A DNA stretch of 54,739 nt from Geobacteraceae bacterium (GTDB lineage Bacteria; Desulfobacterota; Desulfuromonadia; Geobacterales; Geobacteraceae), in the NCBI GenBank assembly GCA_009773645.1, contig WSYB01000027.1:1-54739 (forward strand), written 5' to 3'. This document shows, piece by piece, positions 17,974 to 27,377 of the stretch. Position 1 is the first letter of the stretch. Every line of letters begins with the position of its first letter. Below the pieces are notes generated by a model. It did not search any database and was not told where the DNA came from. It saw nothing but the letters and a program-made list of their open reading frames with translations. The position numbers and the translations under genes were made by a program.

Positions 17974-18285
17974 CTACGCCGCCTTATCCTCCGGCTCGAC
18001 CGTCAGCTTGAGCCCCAGCGAGTGGAGCAGCGCGGTGACACTCCTAAATTCCGGATTGCCGCGCGGCGAAAGCGTCTTGTACAGTGACGTGCGGCTTACC
18101 TTGGCCTGTTCCGCAACGGCAGTCATTCCGCCACGGGCTTTGGCCACGTCGCGCAAGGCCAGAAGGAAAACTTCCCGGTCTCCGTCCTCGATGGCGGCAT
18201 TGATGTATTCGGCTGCATGGGCGGAGTCTTGCAGCCATTCCATAAGGTCGTTTTCATAGGGCACGGATTTGCGGGCCATGATCAT
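17974..18285 (-). CDS. Addiction-module antidote, HTH type (HI1420-like)
   Basis: A 103-residue Xre-type DNA-binding antitoxin of the HI1420 family. The HTH is in the second half (GGMTAVAEQAKVSRTSLYKTL). It neutralises the RelE-fold toxin encoded just upstream and probably represses the operon. The start ATG overlaps the toxin stop (ATGA); AGGA lies six bases before it. An alternative ATG two codons in is also possible. Toxin-first order is usual for this HigBA-like subfamily. Confidence 0.88.
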   Translation of the reverse strand: MIMARKSVPYENDLMEWLQDSAHAAEYINAAIEDGDREVFLLALRDVAKARGGMTAVAEQAKVSRTSLYKTLSPRGNPEFRSVTALLHSLGLKLTVEPEDKAA

Positions 18286-18614
18286 CCCCCTTCCTGATAC
18301 TCTTTCCAGTAACGCTTTGCCGTGGCAACGTCCCTGCGCTGGGTTGACTTGTCGCCGCCTACTAGCAACAACACGACCGTTTTCCCGGACATGGCATAGT
18401 ACACGCGGTATCCGGGGCCAAGGTCTATCTTCAGTTCGCTAACCCCGTCACCCAAGGCCCGGATAACGCCGAAGTTGCCCAGGCGCACGCGGTTGAGTCT
18501 GATGCGGATACGGGCAGCGGCCGCGACGTCGCGGAGTTCGTCCAGCCAATCCCTGAAAGGTACCTTACCGTCGGAACCCTGGTAATATTCGATCCGGCAC
18601 TCTGGTTGCACCAT
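18282..18614 (-). CDS. Addiction-module killer, RelE/HigB fold (HI1419-like)
   Basis: A 110-residue toxin of the phage-Gp49/HI1419 family (RelE superfamily), predicted to cleave mRNA on the ribosome. Family motifs are VPFRDWLDEL, LGNFGVIRALGDGVSELKID and GYRVYYAMSGKTVVLLLVGGDKSTQ. First gene of the pair, 4-bp overlap with the antidote gene. A TTGCCT-17-TACAGT promoter ends four bases before the ATG, so the mRNA leader may be very short. Confidence 0.88.
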   Translation of the reverse strand: MVQPECRIEYYQGSDGKVPFRDWLDELRDVAAAARIRIRLNRVRLGNFGVIRALGDGVSELKIDLGPGYRVYYAMSGKTVVLLLVGGDKSTQRRDVATAKRYWKEYQEGG

Positions 18615-18692
18615 ATTTACTGTATCCTATGGACTACATAAAGGCAAGATAAAAATCCGCTGCTGTTCCATTACAGCCTGGGAACGTACAAG

Positions 18693-18718
18693 GGTGTCAG
18701 GTCTCAACCTGTGACAAT
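18693..18718 (+). repeat. Flanking repeat, left copy
   Basis: A 26-bp string containing GTCAGGTCTCAAC and TGACAAT. It matches the copy at 19241-19266 at 20 of 26 positions in the same orientation. The pair brackets the SET-domain gene. Confidence 0.65.
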
Positions 18719-18748
18719 GTCTAAGTGGAGACACCTCTCGATTACCCG

Positions 18749-19210
18749 TCAAAATCTTTCCAAATATTTTTTCCAATATTTGTTACCATACCTGCAGAAT
18801 ATTTCTTCACCGACCAATATATTTCTATTTGCTACAATACAAACATTACCATTTTCGTCTAACGTTATTTTTGAATTGTTTTTATACTTTGCTTTCACAA
18901 AACCCAAAGCATCATTTGCATATTTAGCAAAACACTTCACTTTCATTGAATCCAATATTGTTCCATCTGGCATGTTTATAAAATATCCATCTTCACCATT
19001 TGTTGCTCTGTATTGTGCTTCTTTATCTGATAAAATCTTTCCTTTGAAAATTGAAATTACTTCATCTTTATAAATCGGAATTGCTGTAAATAAACCCTTA
19101 CCTGAAGCAGGCATTTGAGATTCCTTGATATACAAATAGTCTGGCTCTTTAGCTTCGATTTTATATGTTGTTGAATTAGCATATTGTTTAAAACAGGAAT
19201 TGTTTTTCAT
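18749..19210 (-). CDS. SET-domain protein (putative protein-lysine methyltransferase)
   Basis: A 153-residue small SET-domain protein. The fold markers are GKGLFTAIPIYKDEVISIFKG (N-SET beta strands), KYANDALGF in place of the usual NHS motif, and GEEIFCRYGNKYW as the C-terminal GEE-Y-Y element. These enzymes use S-adenosylmethionine to methylate lysines; the substrate here is unknown. Start set at MKNNSCFKQY with AGAGG upstream. The coding sequence is markedly AT-rich compared with its neighbours and is bracketed by related 26-bp repeats, suggesting horizontal acquisition. A viral or eukaryotic-like origin is possible but not shown. Confidence 0.75.
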   Translation of the reverse strand: MKNNSCFKQYANSTTYKIEAKEPDYLYIKESQMPASGKGLFTAIPIYKDEVISIFKGKILSDKEAQYRATNGEDGYFINMPDGTILDSMKVKCFAKYANDALGFVKAKYKNNSKITLDENGNVCIVANRNILVGEEIFCRYGNKYWKKYLERF

Positions 19211-19240
19211 ATAAAAGTGCCTCTTGAGCAGGGGCAAATA

Positions 19241-19266
19241 GGGGTCGCGTCTCAACTCTTGACAAT
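19241..19266 (+). repeat. Flanking repeat, right copy
   Basis: A 26-bp string with GCGTCTCAACTCTTGACAAT, the counterpart of 18693-18718. It ends 3 bp before the stop codon of the oxidoreductase gene. Confidence 0.65.
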
Positions 19267-19269
19267 TTT

Positions 19270-20214
19270 TCAAAAAATCCTCACAACAACCTTCCCCTTC
19301 GCCTTCCCCGCCTCGCTGTAGGCAAGGGCTTCCCGTATCTGTTCCAGTGGATACTCCCTGTCGATGACAATCCTGATCCTGCCGGCTTCGATCCGACCCT
19401 TCATCCATTCCATGTCCCTCGCATTCGGCCTATCCATTACGATCCGTGCTTTCTGCGACGTCAGATACCCGGTAAGATACCGATTCAGGAGGACCGCGAA
19501 GGTGGGGAGGGTGGTGACATAAATTCCCTTCGGCGCCAGGACCCTTTTGCATGCGGCAAAAGAAGCCTTTGCCACGGCGTCGAAGATGAGGTCGTAACGT
19601 TCACTCCCTTTGGTGAACTCCTCCCGTGTGTGATCGATAACCCGGTCGGCCCCGAGTCCCTTCACCAGTTCCGAGTTCGCGCCGCTGCACACCGCCGTGA
19701 CCTTCGCGGCAAATACTTTGGCGATCTGGACTGCAAAGGTCCCGACACCGCCGGAAGCGCCGTTTATCAGCACGTGCTGACCTGCGGCCAGCCGGCCGCG
19801 ATCACGGAGCGCCTGCAGGGCGGTGATGCCGGCAATGGGAATGGTAGCGGCCTGGGCGAACGTGACGTTCACCGGCTTGGGAAACGTGGTCCGCTCCGGT
19901 GCGCAGACGTACTCCGCAAAGGCGGCCAGCCGCTTTATCCCCGGAAAACCGATCACCCGGTCCCCTTGTGCGAAGCCCTGCACGCTGCTGCCGGTTGCGA
20001 CGACCTCGCCCGCGCATTCGCTGCCGAGGATCTTGGGGAAGGTGTGCCCGGTGAATATCTTCACCATGCCGTTGCGGATCTTCCAGTCGAGGGGATTGAT
20101 CGCCGCCGCGTAAACACGGATGAGCACGTCATCCGGTCCCGGCTGTGGCTGCGGCACATCCCTGACTTCCACCACCTCGTTCCCGCCGTATCTATCGATG
20201 AGCGCCGCTTTCAT
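19270..20214 (-). CDS. Zinc-independent MDR-family NADPH:quinone reductase
   Basis: A 314-residue medium-chain dehydrogenase/reductase resembling quinone oxidoreductases. The N-terminal GroES-like domain (DVLIRVYAAAINPLDWKIRNG) is followed by a Rossmann fold with an NADPH loop (INGASGGVGTFAVQIAK). The zinc-ligand cysteines of alcohol dehydrogenases are absent, supporting a quinone or enone reductase. Start at MKAALIDRYG has AGAGG six bases upstream. It lies 45 bp after an unknown gene and downstream of ftsH on the same strand. The right flanking repeat of the SET gene abuts its 3' end, but the C-terminus (GKAKGKVVVRIF) appears intact. Confidence 0.88.
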   Translation of the reverse strand: MKAALIDRYGGNEVVEVRDVPQPQPGPDDVLIRVYAAAINPLDWKIRNGMVKIFTGHTFPKILGSECAGEVVATGSSVQGFAQGDRVIGFPGIKRLAAFAEYVCAPERTTFPKPVNVTFAQAATIPIAGITALQALRDRGRLAAGQHVLINGASGGVGTFAVQIAKVFAAKVTAVCSGANSELVKGLGADRVIDHTREEFTKGSERYDLIFDAVAKASFAACKRVLAPKGIYVTTLPTFAVLLNRYLTGYLTSQKARIVMDRPNARDMEWMKGRIEAGRIRIVIDREYPLEQIREALAYSEAGKAKGKVVVRIF

Positions 20215-20259
20215 GGATGACCTCTCCGAGAGAATGCCGGTGGCAAATCCCTTCACCAT

Positions 20260-20604
20260 TCACACCTCGATCTCCGACAAGATCGCCTCTTTCTCCGGCA
20301 ACGGCACCGCGACCGAATCCCCATAGATCAGCGCGAAAAGGCTCCCCTTGTCGTGGACCCGCGCCAGAACCTCATTGATCCCCAAGCCGCAAGCATCGGC
20401 ATATTCTTCCGGGGTTACCAGGCTGTTCCCCTCGTTCCCCAGCTCGCTCGTCACCGTCGCCCAGGCAACGTACGACTCCGGCACGAGAATGTTCCCCGCC
20501 GTGCCCTGCAGATCGTAACCACCAAGCCCGAGCCGGATGATGACGCAGACGGCGTCACGCCGCAACCGCTCCAAATCCACTCGCTCAACCATCCGCTCCG
20601 CCAC
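20260..20604 (-). CDS. Hypothetical protein (114 aa)
   Basis: A 114-residue acidic protein I cannot assign. It begins with a GTG codon and has a heptad-like basic/acidic N-terminus (ERMVERVDLERLRRD). A mixed alpha/beta body follows (LVTPEEYADACGLGINEVLARVHDKG). No signal peptide, membrane segment or Cys motif. An AGGG site lies about nine bases upstream. It sits between ftsH (34 bp away) and the oxidoreductase on the same strand, so co-transcription is likely. Confidence 0.6.
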   Translation of the reverse strand: MAERMVERVDLERLRRDAVCVIIRLGLGGYDLQGTAGNILVPESYVAWATVTSELGNEGNSLVTPEEYADACGLGINEVLARVHDKGSLFALIYGDSVAVPLPEKEAILSEIEV

Positions 20605-20638
20605 TTATGCCACCCTCCCCGTAATCCCTCGCCATGCC

Positions 20639-22522
20639 TCACGCCGCAGGCGCAGGGGGCGGCACCCCCTTCTCCACCGCCGCCAGAATCTCGTCCACCC
20701 GCTTTCCGTCCAGCGTCTCCTCTTCCAGCAGGGCGTCGGCCAAGGCATCGAGCTTTATCCTGTTGGCGGCGACCAGTTCTTCCGCCCCCTTCTCCGCGTC
20801 CCTGATGATTGCGGCAATCTCCTGATCAATGAGCCACGCCATCTCCTCGGAGAAGGTCTTTTCTTCCGCCAGCTTGCGTCCCAGAAAGGGGTGCTCCTGG
20901 CCGCGGCTGAAGGTCATCGCCCCGATCTTGTCACTCATTCCCCATTGGCATACCATCTTCTCGGCCAGATCGGTCACCGTTTTCAGGTCGCTCTGGGCGC
21001 CGGTGGAGAGGTCGTTGAACACCAGCCGCTCCGCTACTCTCCCCCCCAGCGCGACACGGAGGCGGTTTACCAGGTACGCCTTGGGATAATGGTATCGGTC
21101 GTCTTCCGGCAATTGCTGGGTTACCCCAAGGGCCATGCCGTGGGGGATTATGGTCACCTTGTGGACCGGGTCGGTACCGGGAATGAGCTTTGCCACCAAG
21201 GCATGGCCGGCCTCGTGATAGGCCGTGATCCGCTTTTCCTCCCCGGTGATGAACATCTTGCGTTCCCCTCCCATCAGGATCTTGTCCTTGGCATTTTCCA
21301 AATGGCTCATGTTCACGGCCGGCGCGTTGCCCCGGGCCGCCAGGATGGCCGCCTCGTTCACCAGGCTCTCCAAGTCTGCGCCGGTCATCCCCGGCGTCCC
21401 CCTGGCAATCACCGCCAGATCCACGTCCTTATCCAGATTTATTTTACGGGTATGGACCTTAAGTATCTGTTCCCGGTCCCGCCAGTCGGGACGTTCGATC
21501 ACCACGTGGCGGTCAAAGCGGCCCGGGCGCAAAAGGGCAGGATCGAGGACGTCCGGTCGGTTGGTCGCTGCCAGGACGATGACCTCTTCATGGGGGTCAA
21601 ACCCATCCATTTCCGAGAGGAGCTGGTTCAAGGTCTGCTCCCGCTCATCATGGCCGCCGCCGAACCCTGCCCCGCGGCTTCGGCCTACGGCATCCAGCTC
21701 ATCAATGAAGATGATGCTGGGCGCCGCTTTTTTGGCGTTGGTAAAGAGGTCGCGCACGCGGCTGGCGCCGACCCCCACAAACATCTCGATGAACTGGGAG
21801 GCGGAGATGCTGAAAAAGGCGACCCCGGCTTCACCCGCCACTGCCCTGGCCAATAGCGTTTTGCCGGTTCCCGGGGGACCGACCAGCAGCACTCCCTTGG
21901 GAACCTTCCCACCGAGGCGCTGGAATTTTTTCGGTTCCTTCAGAAATTCGACTACCTCTCTCAGCTCCAGCTTGGGGTTTTCCATCCCTGCCACATCGTC
22001 GAAGGTAACATTTACCTTTTCGGTGGTTGTGTACATCTTCGCCCCGGACTTGGCGAACCCCCCCAGCATGGCGCCCGGCCCCTGTCCTTTCATCCCCCGC
22101 ATCGCCACCCACCATATGCCGATGATGAGAAGCCAGGGGAGGAGATAGATAAGGGCCGTGGCAAAGGGGGAACTCTCGGTCGAAACCGCAGTCACTTCCA
22201 CCTTTTTCGCCGCCAGATCGGCCATGAGCCCGGGGTCCTGTATGACCGGCAGCACGGTGGTGAAACTGGTCACCTCCCGTGCCGCTTCCTTCCCTTCAAC
22301 GACTGCCGTAATCCGCGTTTTGGCCCGGAATTCACCCTTGATGCTTGACCCCTTGATGGTGATTTTTTTTATGTTGTCCGCGCCAAGCTCCTCCCTGAAG
22401 CGGCTGTAACTCACCTCGGCCCCCTGCACCGCTGCCTGCTTCATGACCACATTGTAAAGCAGGTCGAAGACAAGGACTACAATCAACATCAATATCAACG
22501 GCCTCCAGACTGACTGACCCAT
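20639..22522 (-). CDS. ftsH: ATP-dependent zinc metalloprotease FtsH
   Basis: Membrane-anchored AAA protease that degrades misassembled membrane proteins and regulatory proteins. In the 627 residues, two membrane segments (about 8-26 and 122-140) flank a periplasmic loop. The AAA module has Walker A GPPGTGKT (215-222), pore motif FVG (248-250), Walker [12 protein letters not shown] and [21 protein letters not shown]. The zinc site is HEAGH (436-440). AAAGGAG lies five bases before the ATG. Unlike many ftsH genes it has no tilS, hpt or folP neighbour here, so it may be one of several ftsH copies. Confidence 0.96.
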   Translation of the reverse strand: MGQSVWRPLILMLIVVLVFDLLYNVVMKQAAVQGAEVSYSRFREELGADNIKKITIKGSSIKGEFRAKTRITAVVEGKEAAREVTSFTTVLPVIQDPGLMADLAAKKVEVTAVSTESSPFATALIYLLPWLLIIGIWWVAMRGMKGQGPGAMLGGFAKSGAKMYTTTEKVNVTFDDVAGMENPKLELREVVEFLKEPKKFQRLGGKVPKGVLLVGPPGTGKTLLARAVAGEAGVAFFSISASQFIEMFVGVGASRVRDLFTNAKKAAPSIIFIDELDAVGRSRGAGFGGGHDEREQTLNQLLSEMDGFDPHEEVIVLAATNRPDVLDPALLRPGRFDRHVVIERPDWRDREQILKVHTRKINLDKDVDLAVIARGTPGMTGADLESLVNEAAILAARGNAPAVNMSHLENAKDKILMGGERKMFITGEEKRITAYHEAGHALVAKLIPGTDPVHKVTIIPHGMALGVTQQLPEDDRYHYPKAYLVNRLRVALGGRVAERLVFNDLSTGAQSDLKTVTDLAEKMVCQWGMSDKIGAMTFSRGQEHPFLGRKLAEEKTFSEEMAWLIDQEIAAIIRDAEKGAEELVAANRIKLDALADALLEEETLDGKRVDEILAAVEKGVPPPAPAA

Positions 22523-22603
22523 GTCGGCTCCTTTACCTGCCGGTGTTTACAAGAAAAGTTTACCCGCAAGCGCCATTTTTACAAGGTATATATACTTATA
22601 CCC

Positions 22604-23509
22604 TCATCTACTGTCAATCCGGTAACTGCCCAGACCGAAGGGAGCACCTTTCCCCACATGGAAATGCTCTCCAAGGAGTATGAAGGGAAGAAAATCCGCC
22701 ACATCCCCGCTGAAGGTAACGGTCCCCATCACTCCGCACAGCCCCGGCTTCCATTCCACCCATCGCAACTTTGAGCTAACGGTCTCGATCCCGCTGCTGC
22801 GATCGGCAAGCCATTTATAATCAAAATCCATCTCAACTCCGCCGTAGTAATACGCCATGGAGGAAATACGCCTGAACAGGGCGCGGACAAAAGGTGAAAA
22901 GGAAATATCCCGCAAGGGCCTCCCCTCCTGCATAATGCGCATGGGGGTAATAATGGACAAGGTAAGCGGACCGGGAGTAACAACGTTGGTGTTCTGCAGT
23001 CCCGCTAGGGAAAGGAAAACAAGCCGGTCTAACGCCACCCCGTCCTGATCGAAAATGGTATGGCGGCTTCCGCTGTAATCGACAGACTCCACCCTGACCA
23101 GAAAGGCGTTAAGCCTCCTGCCGGTTCCGGCCGGTTGAAACATGATCCTGAGTGCAGCAAGATAATCGGCAATGAAATTGACCGCAGACCCCACCAGTGT
23201 AAGGCCGCATTCCAGAAAGCCGCCCCGGTTGGGCGCCGGAAGCACGAGGGGAAACTCAAAGACAAACGGGAACGGTGGCTTCTGAAAGCGTTTTACCGCC
23301 GCCGGATCGCTGCTTATGGTCTGGGAAAAGGTTTGGCAGTAAGGGCATTCAAAGGAGCGCGGACAGCTTTCACACCTGCTGCAGCGGCAGTTGGCCGCCT
23401 GCCGGAAGGCGTCCATAAATCTCTCTTTTGAACCAAAGAGGACAAAAGGATTGGCTTCGTCCCCTGCCACCCTGAGTGTAAAAATAATTCGCACAAAATT
23501 CAAATCCAC
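22604..23509 (-). CDS. Orphan Cas6-like RAMP-fold protein
   Basis: A 301-residue protein resembling the Cas6 endoribonuclease family (PF10040-type), chiefly from its C-terminal glycine-rich loop (HVGKGAPFGLGSYRI) and the preceding VTFSGDVADFLPFILLGEH segment. Cas6 cuts CRISPR precursor RNA, but I see no CRISPR array or other cas gene in the window. An unusual Cys cluster near the N-terminus (C41, C43, C46, C49, C55, C58) could bind zinc or a cluster. The start is set at GTG 23509, with GGAG six bases upstream. The frame extends to 23557, but that segment is the terminator of the frd operon. Function outside CRISPR is unknown. Confidence 0.7.
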   Translation of the reverse strand: MDLNFVRIIFTLRVAGDEANPFVLFGSKERFMDAFRQAANCRCSRCESCPRSFECPYCQTFSQTISSDPAAVKRFQKPPFPFVFEFPLVLPAPNRGGFLECGLTLVGSAVNFIADYLAALRIMFQPAGTGRRLNAFLVRVESVDYSGSRHTIFDQDGVALDRLVFLSLAGLQNTNVVTPGPLTLSIITPMRIMQEGRPLRDISFSPFVRALFRRISSMAYYYGGVEMDFDYKWLADRSSGIETVSSKLRWVEWKPGLCGVMGTVTFSGDVADFLPFILLGEHFHVGKGAPFGLGSYRIDSR

Positions 23510-23519
23510 TTCTGACTCC

Positions 23520-23552
23520 AAAAAAAAAGGGCAGAGATAATAACCTCTGCCC
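23520..23552 (-). terminator. Rho-independent terminator of frdCAB
   Basis: Minus-strand stem GGGCAGAG/CTCTGCCC with an 8-base loop followed by nine T. It lies 24 bp after the frdB stop and overlaps the open frame preceding the Cas6-like gene, which argues for that gene's downstream GTG start. Confidence 0.9.
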
Positions 23553-23575
23553 TCCAATTCACATCACTTCAAGCC

Positions 23576-24316
23576 TTATTCAAAAAGAGATTTCTGAAAC
23601 TCCCGATTGAGTTTGGCGATGAACTTCACGTTGATCCCTTTGGGACAGGCCGCCTGGCACTCGTAGTGGTTGGTACAGTTACCGAAACCGTTTTCCTTCA
23701 TGGACTCGGTCATGGCGCAGACGCGCTGGGCCGCTTCAGCCTTACCCTGCGGGAGTGCCGCAAGCTGCGCCACCTTGGCGCTGGTGAAGAGCATTGCCGA
23801 ACCGTTGGGGCAGCCCGCCACACAGGCACCGCAGCCGATACACTCGGCGGCGTCCATGGCGTACTCCGCATCCGGCTTGGGAATCAGGATGGCATTGCCG
23901 TCTGCAACCCCGCCGGTGTGGCAGGAGGTATAGCCGCCGGACTCGATGATCCGGTCGAGGGCGGTACGGTCCACCACGAGGTCCCTGAGCAGCGGGAATG
24001 CCCGCGCCCTCCACGGCTCAATGAAGATGCTGTCTCCATCTTTGAACGTGCGCATGTGGAGCTGGCAGACAGTGGTTCTATCCTGTCCCCCGTGGGGAAC
24101 GCCGTTGATCACCTGGGAACACATGCCGCAGATTCCTTCCCGGCAGTCGTGGTCAAAGGATATCGGATCCTTGCCGCCCTTGATCAGCTCTTCGTTGACC
24201 TCGTCGAGCATCTCCAGAAAGGATTGATCGGGGCTGACATGCTTCGCTTCATAAACTTCCAGTTTGCCTGGTTGATTTGGGCCAGCTTGGCGCCATACAT
24301 GTAGTGTCAGGTTCAT
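23576..24316 (-). CDS. frdB: Fumarate reductase/succinate dehydrogenase iron-sulfur subunit
   Basis: Electron-transfer subunit carrying [2Fe-2S], [4Fe-4S] and [3Fe-4S] centres between FrdA and membrane FrdC. The 2Fe-2S ligands are in [12 protein letters not shown] with the distant C of [20 protein letters not shown] holds the 4Fe-4S site, and [16 protein letters not shown] completes the clusters. In Geobacter the single FrdCAB complex works in both directions, as fumarate reductase and in the citric acid cycle. Its start overlaps the last base of the frdA stop. Length 246 aa is normal for the B-type enzyme. Confidence 0.95.
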   Translation of the reverse strand: MNLTLHVWRQAGPNQPGKLEVYEAKHVSPDQSFLEMLDEVNEELIKGGKDPISFDHDCREGICGMCSQVINGVPHGGQDRTTVCQLHMRTFKDGDSIFIEPWRARAFPLLRDLVVDRTALDRIIESGGYTSCHTGGVADGNAILIPKPDAEYAMDAAECIGCGACVAGCPNGSAMLFTSAKVAQLAALPQGKAEAAQRVCAMTESMKENGFGNCTNHYECQAACPKGINVKFIAKLNREFQKSLFE

Positions 24317-26229
24317 TATTTATAACTCCTTACCGCCAGATGGACGTTTTCAAATACCAACGGCTCCTTGTGCAGTTCGGGCTCTTTGCCCACACCCTTG
24401 AATTCCCATGCCGCAGCATAGCAGAAATTCTCGTCGTCACGCTTGGCCTCACCGTCCGGCATCTGATGCTCGACGCGGAAGTGGCCGCCACACGACTCGT
24501 CGCGGTGCAGCGCGTCCTTGGCCAAAAGCTCCCCAAACTCCAGGAAGTCTGCCACCCGCCAGGCGTTCTCCAACTGCTGGTTGAGCTCCGGACCTGAACC
24601 GGTCACCTTGACGTTCTGCCAGAATTCCTCGCGCAGAACCGGAATCTGCTTGATGGCTTCCTTCAGACTCTGCTCGCTTCTCGCCATGCCAACGTTGTTC
24701 CACATGATCTTGCCCAGTGCACGGTGGAATTCGCTGACCGTCTTCTTACCATTGATGGAGAGGAGCTTTTTCATCTCGGTGTTCACATTCTCCAGCGATT
24801 TTTTACATTCGGGATTGTCGGCCTTCACCTTGCCCGGCGCGGTCTTCACCAGATAGTTGGCGATGGTGTAAGGAATGACAAAGTAGCCGTCAGCCAGACC
24901 CTGCATGAGAGCACTGGCGCCCAGGCGGTTAGCCCCGTGAACGGAGAAGTTGGCCTCACCCAGGACAAACAGACCGGGGACGTTGCTTTCACAGTTGTAA
25001 TCGACCCACAGACCGCCCATGGCGTAGTGGGGGGCCGGGTAGATACGCATAGGCACTTTGTAGCCGTTCTCGTCGGTGATTTTTTCGTACATCTCGAACA
25101 GGTTGCCGTAACGCTCGCGGATGGTGTCTTCGCCGAGGCGCTTGATGGAAGCGGCAAAATCAAGGTAGACGCCGCGGCCGCCGGGGCCGACGCCGCGATT
25201 ATCGTCGCACTGCTCCTTGGCGGCGCGGGAGGCGATATCACGAGGTGCCAGGTTGCCGAAGGAGGGGTACTTGCGCTCCAGATAGTAATCGCGCTCCTCT
25301 TCGGGGATCTCGTTGGGCGGACGGTTGTCGCCCTGCTTTTTGGGTGCCCAGCAGCGGCCGTCGTTCCTGAGCGACTCGGACATGAGGGTCAGTTTGGACT
25401 GGTGCTCGCCGGTCTGCGGAATGCAGGTCGGATGGATCTGGGTATAGCAGGGGTTAGCAAAATAGGCCCCCTTCTTATGCGCCCGCCAGTTGGCAGTAAC
25501 GCTGCACCCCATGGCGTTGGTGGAAAGGTAGAACACGTTGACATAGCCGCCGGTGCAGAGCACCACGGCATCGCCGACATGGGTGCGGATTTCACCGGTA
25601 ACCAGGTCGCGGACCGTTATCCCCTTGGCCTCGCCGTCCACCACTACCAGGTCAAGCATTTCGGTGCGTGCAAACAGCTTCACGGTACCGGCCTTGATCT
25701 GGCGCGAAATGGCGGAATATGCGCCGAGAAGAAGCTGCTGACCGGTCTGCCCCCGGGCAAAGAAGGTACGGGAAACCTGGGCGCCGCCGAAGGAGCGGTT
25801 GTCGAGATAACCGGCGTAATCGCGGGCAAAGGGAACTCCCTGGGCCACGCACTGGTCGATGATATTGTTCGACACCTGGGCGAGACGCCAAACGTCCGCC
25901 TCGCGGGCGCGGAAGTCCCCGCCCTTGATAGTGTCGTAGAAGAGGCGGAAAATACTGTCGCCGTCGTTGGGATAGGCCTTGGCAGCGTTGATCCCGCCCT
26001 GTGCCGCAATACTATGGGCGCGGCGGGCGCTGTCCTGGTAGCAGAAGGCCTCGACATTGTAGCCGAGCTCTCCGAGTGTTGCAGCAGCAGCCCCCCCTGC
26101 CAATCCCGTCCCGACGACAAGAATCTTGTATTTCCGCTTATTCGAGGGATTTACCAGTTTCATGTCGAAGCGGTGCTTATCCCACGATTGTTCAATTGGT
26201 CCTTTCGGACATTTTCCGTCGAGTATCAC
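24316..26229 (-). CDS. frdA: Fumarate reductase/succinate dehydrogenase flavoprotein subunit
   Basis: Catalytic FAD subunit, 637 residues. The dinucleotide fold [19 protein letters not shown] is followed by the covalent-FAD His segment [15 protein letters not shown]. The active-site IHPTCIP and late motifs GGLWVDYN and [11 protein letters not shown] are all present. It starts at GTG with six G about six bases upstream. Ten bases separate it from frdC and one base overlaps frdB, so all three subunits are made from one message. The large size and order C-A-B match the Wolinella/Bacillus type-B enzymes. Confidence 0.96.
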   Translation of the reverse strand: MILDGKCPKGPIEQSWDKHRFDMKLVNPSNKRKYKILVVGTGLAGGAAAATLGELGYNVEAFCYQDSARRAHSIAAQGGINAAKAYPNDGDSIFRLFYDTIKGGDFRAREADVWRLAQVSNNIIDQCVAQGVPFARDYAGYLDNRSFGGAQVSRTFFARGQTGQQLLLGAYSAISRQIKAGTVKLFARTEMLDLVVVDGEAKGITVRDLVTGEIRTHVGDAVVLCTGGYVNVFYLSTNAMGCSVTANWRAHKKGAYFANPCYTQIHPTCIPQTGEHQSKLTLMSESLRNDGRCWAPKKQGDNRPPNEIPEEERDYYLERKYPSFGNLAPRDIASRAAKEQCDDNRGVGPGGRGVYLDFAASIKRLGEDTIRERYGNLFEMYEKITDENGYKVPMRIYPAPHYAMGGLWVDYNCESNVPGLFVLGEANFSVHGANRLGASALMQGLADGYFVIPYTIANYLVKTAPGKVKADNPECKKSLENVNTEMKKLLSINGKKTVSEFHRALGKIMWNNVGMARSEQSLKEAIKQIPVLREEFWQNVKVTGSGPELNQQLENAWRVADFLEFGELLAKDALHRDESCGGHFRVEHQMPDGEAKRDDENFCYAAAWEFKGVGKEPELHKEPLVFENVHLAVRSYK

Positions 26230-26239
26230 TATGAACCCC

Positions 26240-26899
26240 CTATTTATTCAGTATGCCGGTAACGATGAAAAGCGGTATGGAGCTGTATCCGAGAAGGAAG
26301 ATAACGGCGAGAACCATGGCGATCTTGCTGAAAACCGGAAGACTCTTGGCGTTGTTCCATCCCATTGTCTGGAAGAAGCTCTGAATGCCATGGGAAAGAT
26401 GGAGGAACAGGGTAACCATGGCGGCCACGTAGATGACGGCTATAATGCCGTGCTGGAAGCTGGATACCACCATGGTAAACACGTCGAACCGCCCTAATGC
26501 GTCAACTCCCTTAACAATATCAGGGGTGACGCGCGCCGTGAAGTGGAGAACATGGTAGACGATGAACGCCAGCAGCAGGAGACCGGTCCAGATCATGTTC
26601 TCGGAAGCAAACGTAGCCTTGAGCTTGTTGTTCACCGCGTATCCCTGCGGATTTGCGGCACTGTTTTCCAGCGTAAGCTGAATCCCGAAAAGAATGTGGA
26701 TACCGACCAGTGCGAGCATCACGATACGGAAAATCCACACCACCGGCGGCATGGCATGGAGGTGTTCCGCATAGGCGTTGACCCAGCCGATAAAGATTGT
26801 AGAGTTCCCCAACAGATGGACGATAACGAACAAGACCATCAATTGGCCGGTAATCGCCATCAAAATCTTTCTGCCCACTGAGCTTGTTAATAGTTGCAT
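26240..26899 (-). CDS. frdC: Fumarate reductase cytochrome b subunit
   Basis: Di-heme membrane anchor of the type-B complex; 219 residues with five predicted transmembrane helices and helix-borne His residues ([37 protein letters not shown]). It exchanges electrons with menaquinone. First structural gene of the operon. A 45-codon ORF with a strong ribosome-binding site precedes it by 43 bp and could couple its translation. Confidence 0.95.
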   Translation of the reverse strand: MQLLTSSVGRKILMAITGQLMVLFVIVHLLGNSTIFIGWVNAYAEHLHAMPPVVWIFRIVMLALVGIHILFGIQLTLENSAANPQGYAVNNKLKATFASENMIWTGLLLLAFIVYHVLHFTARVTPDIVKGVDALGRFDVFTMVVSSFQHGIIAVIYVAAMVTLFLHLSHGIQSFFQTMGWNNAKSLPVFSKIAMVLAVIFLLGYSSIPLFIVTGILNK

Positions 26900-26942
26900 A
26901 ATTTATTATCCCTTTGAATTTTATTTCACCAGTTGCTGAAGG

Positions 26943-27080
26943 TTAATTTACTCTACTCGCCATAATAGTGAACGTTAATCTCTTCGCTGCATGTCGGAGC
27001 GAGTAAGTTCCGGACAAACATTCATAGGCAAATCCAACGCCAAGAACGGGGGGCGCACGCCATCTGGTGAATGTTTGCAT
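26943..27080 (-). CDS. Possible 45-aa leader ORF upstream of frdC
   Basis: A short ORF beginning MQTFTRWRAPPVLGVGF and ending MASRVN, preceded by a near-perfect GAGGAGGGA ribosome-binding site two to four bases before the ATG. It lies 43 bp upstream of frdC on the same strand, inside what must be the operon leader. The product is basic with one Cys and no clear signal peptide. It could be a regulatory leader peptide or a small membrane-associated protein; I know of no family. Confidence 0.45.
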   Translation of the reverse strand: MQTFTRWRAPPVLGVGFAYECLSGTYSLRHAAKRLTFTIMASRVN

Positions 27081-27161
27081 TGTCCCTCCTCTTTATAAAA
27101 GATTTGCGTAATTACCGACAACGAATATGGAATTACACTCGCATTAAACTTTATTCATCGA

Positions 27162-27180
27162 ATACTGTATACTGCATACT
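27162..27180. promoter_or_regulatory. Triple ATACT repeat, candidate operator
   Basis: Three ATACT pentamers spaced 7 bp apart (27162, 27169, 27176) contain a GTATAC palindrome. The site lies in the 297-bp gap between the frd leader ORF and the divergent tgt gene and may bind a regulator of either. No clear sigma-70 promoter was found around it. Nearer tgt, GGAGG/CCTCC (27302-27315) could form a leader hairpin. Confidence 0.35.
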
Positions 27181-27377
27181 AAACGTCGTTTTAAGAAAAT
27201 GCAACAAAAATTAACGAAAATTGACTATTAACCCACAAAAAGCGCGGTTGCTTTTTCACAGCCATTCTGGTAGAAATTCGATGTTGCGCAGAAACATGCG
27301 CGGAGGGTCACCTCCCCATCCTCAGCAGGCGGCCTCGGTCATCAGGACTACTAAATCAATTTTTCAAAAAAGGCAAC

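Noticed and set aside
24724-26262. Plus-strand ORF (512 aa) opposite frdA
   Set aside because: Shadow of frdA, whose active-site motifs are clear.
22604-26899. CRISPR array near the Cas6-like gene
   Set aside because: No regularly spaced repeats were found anywhere in the window.
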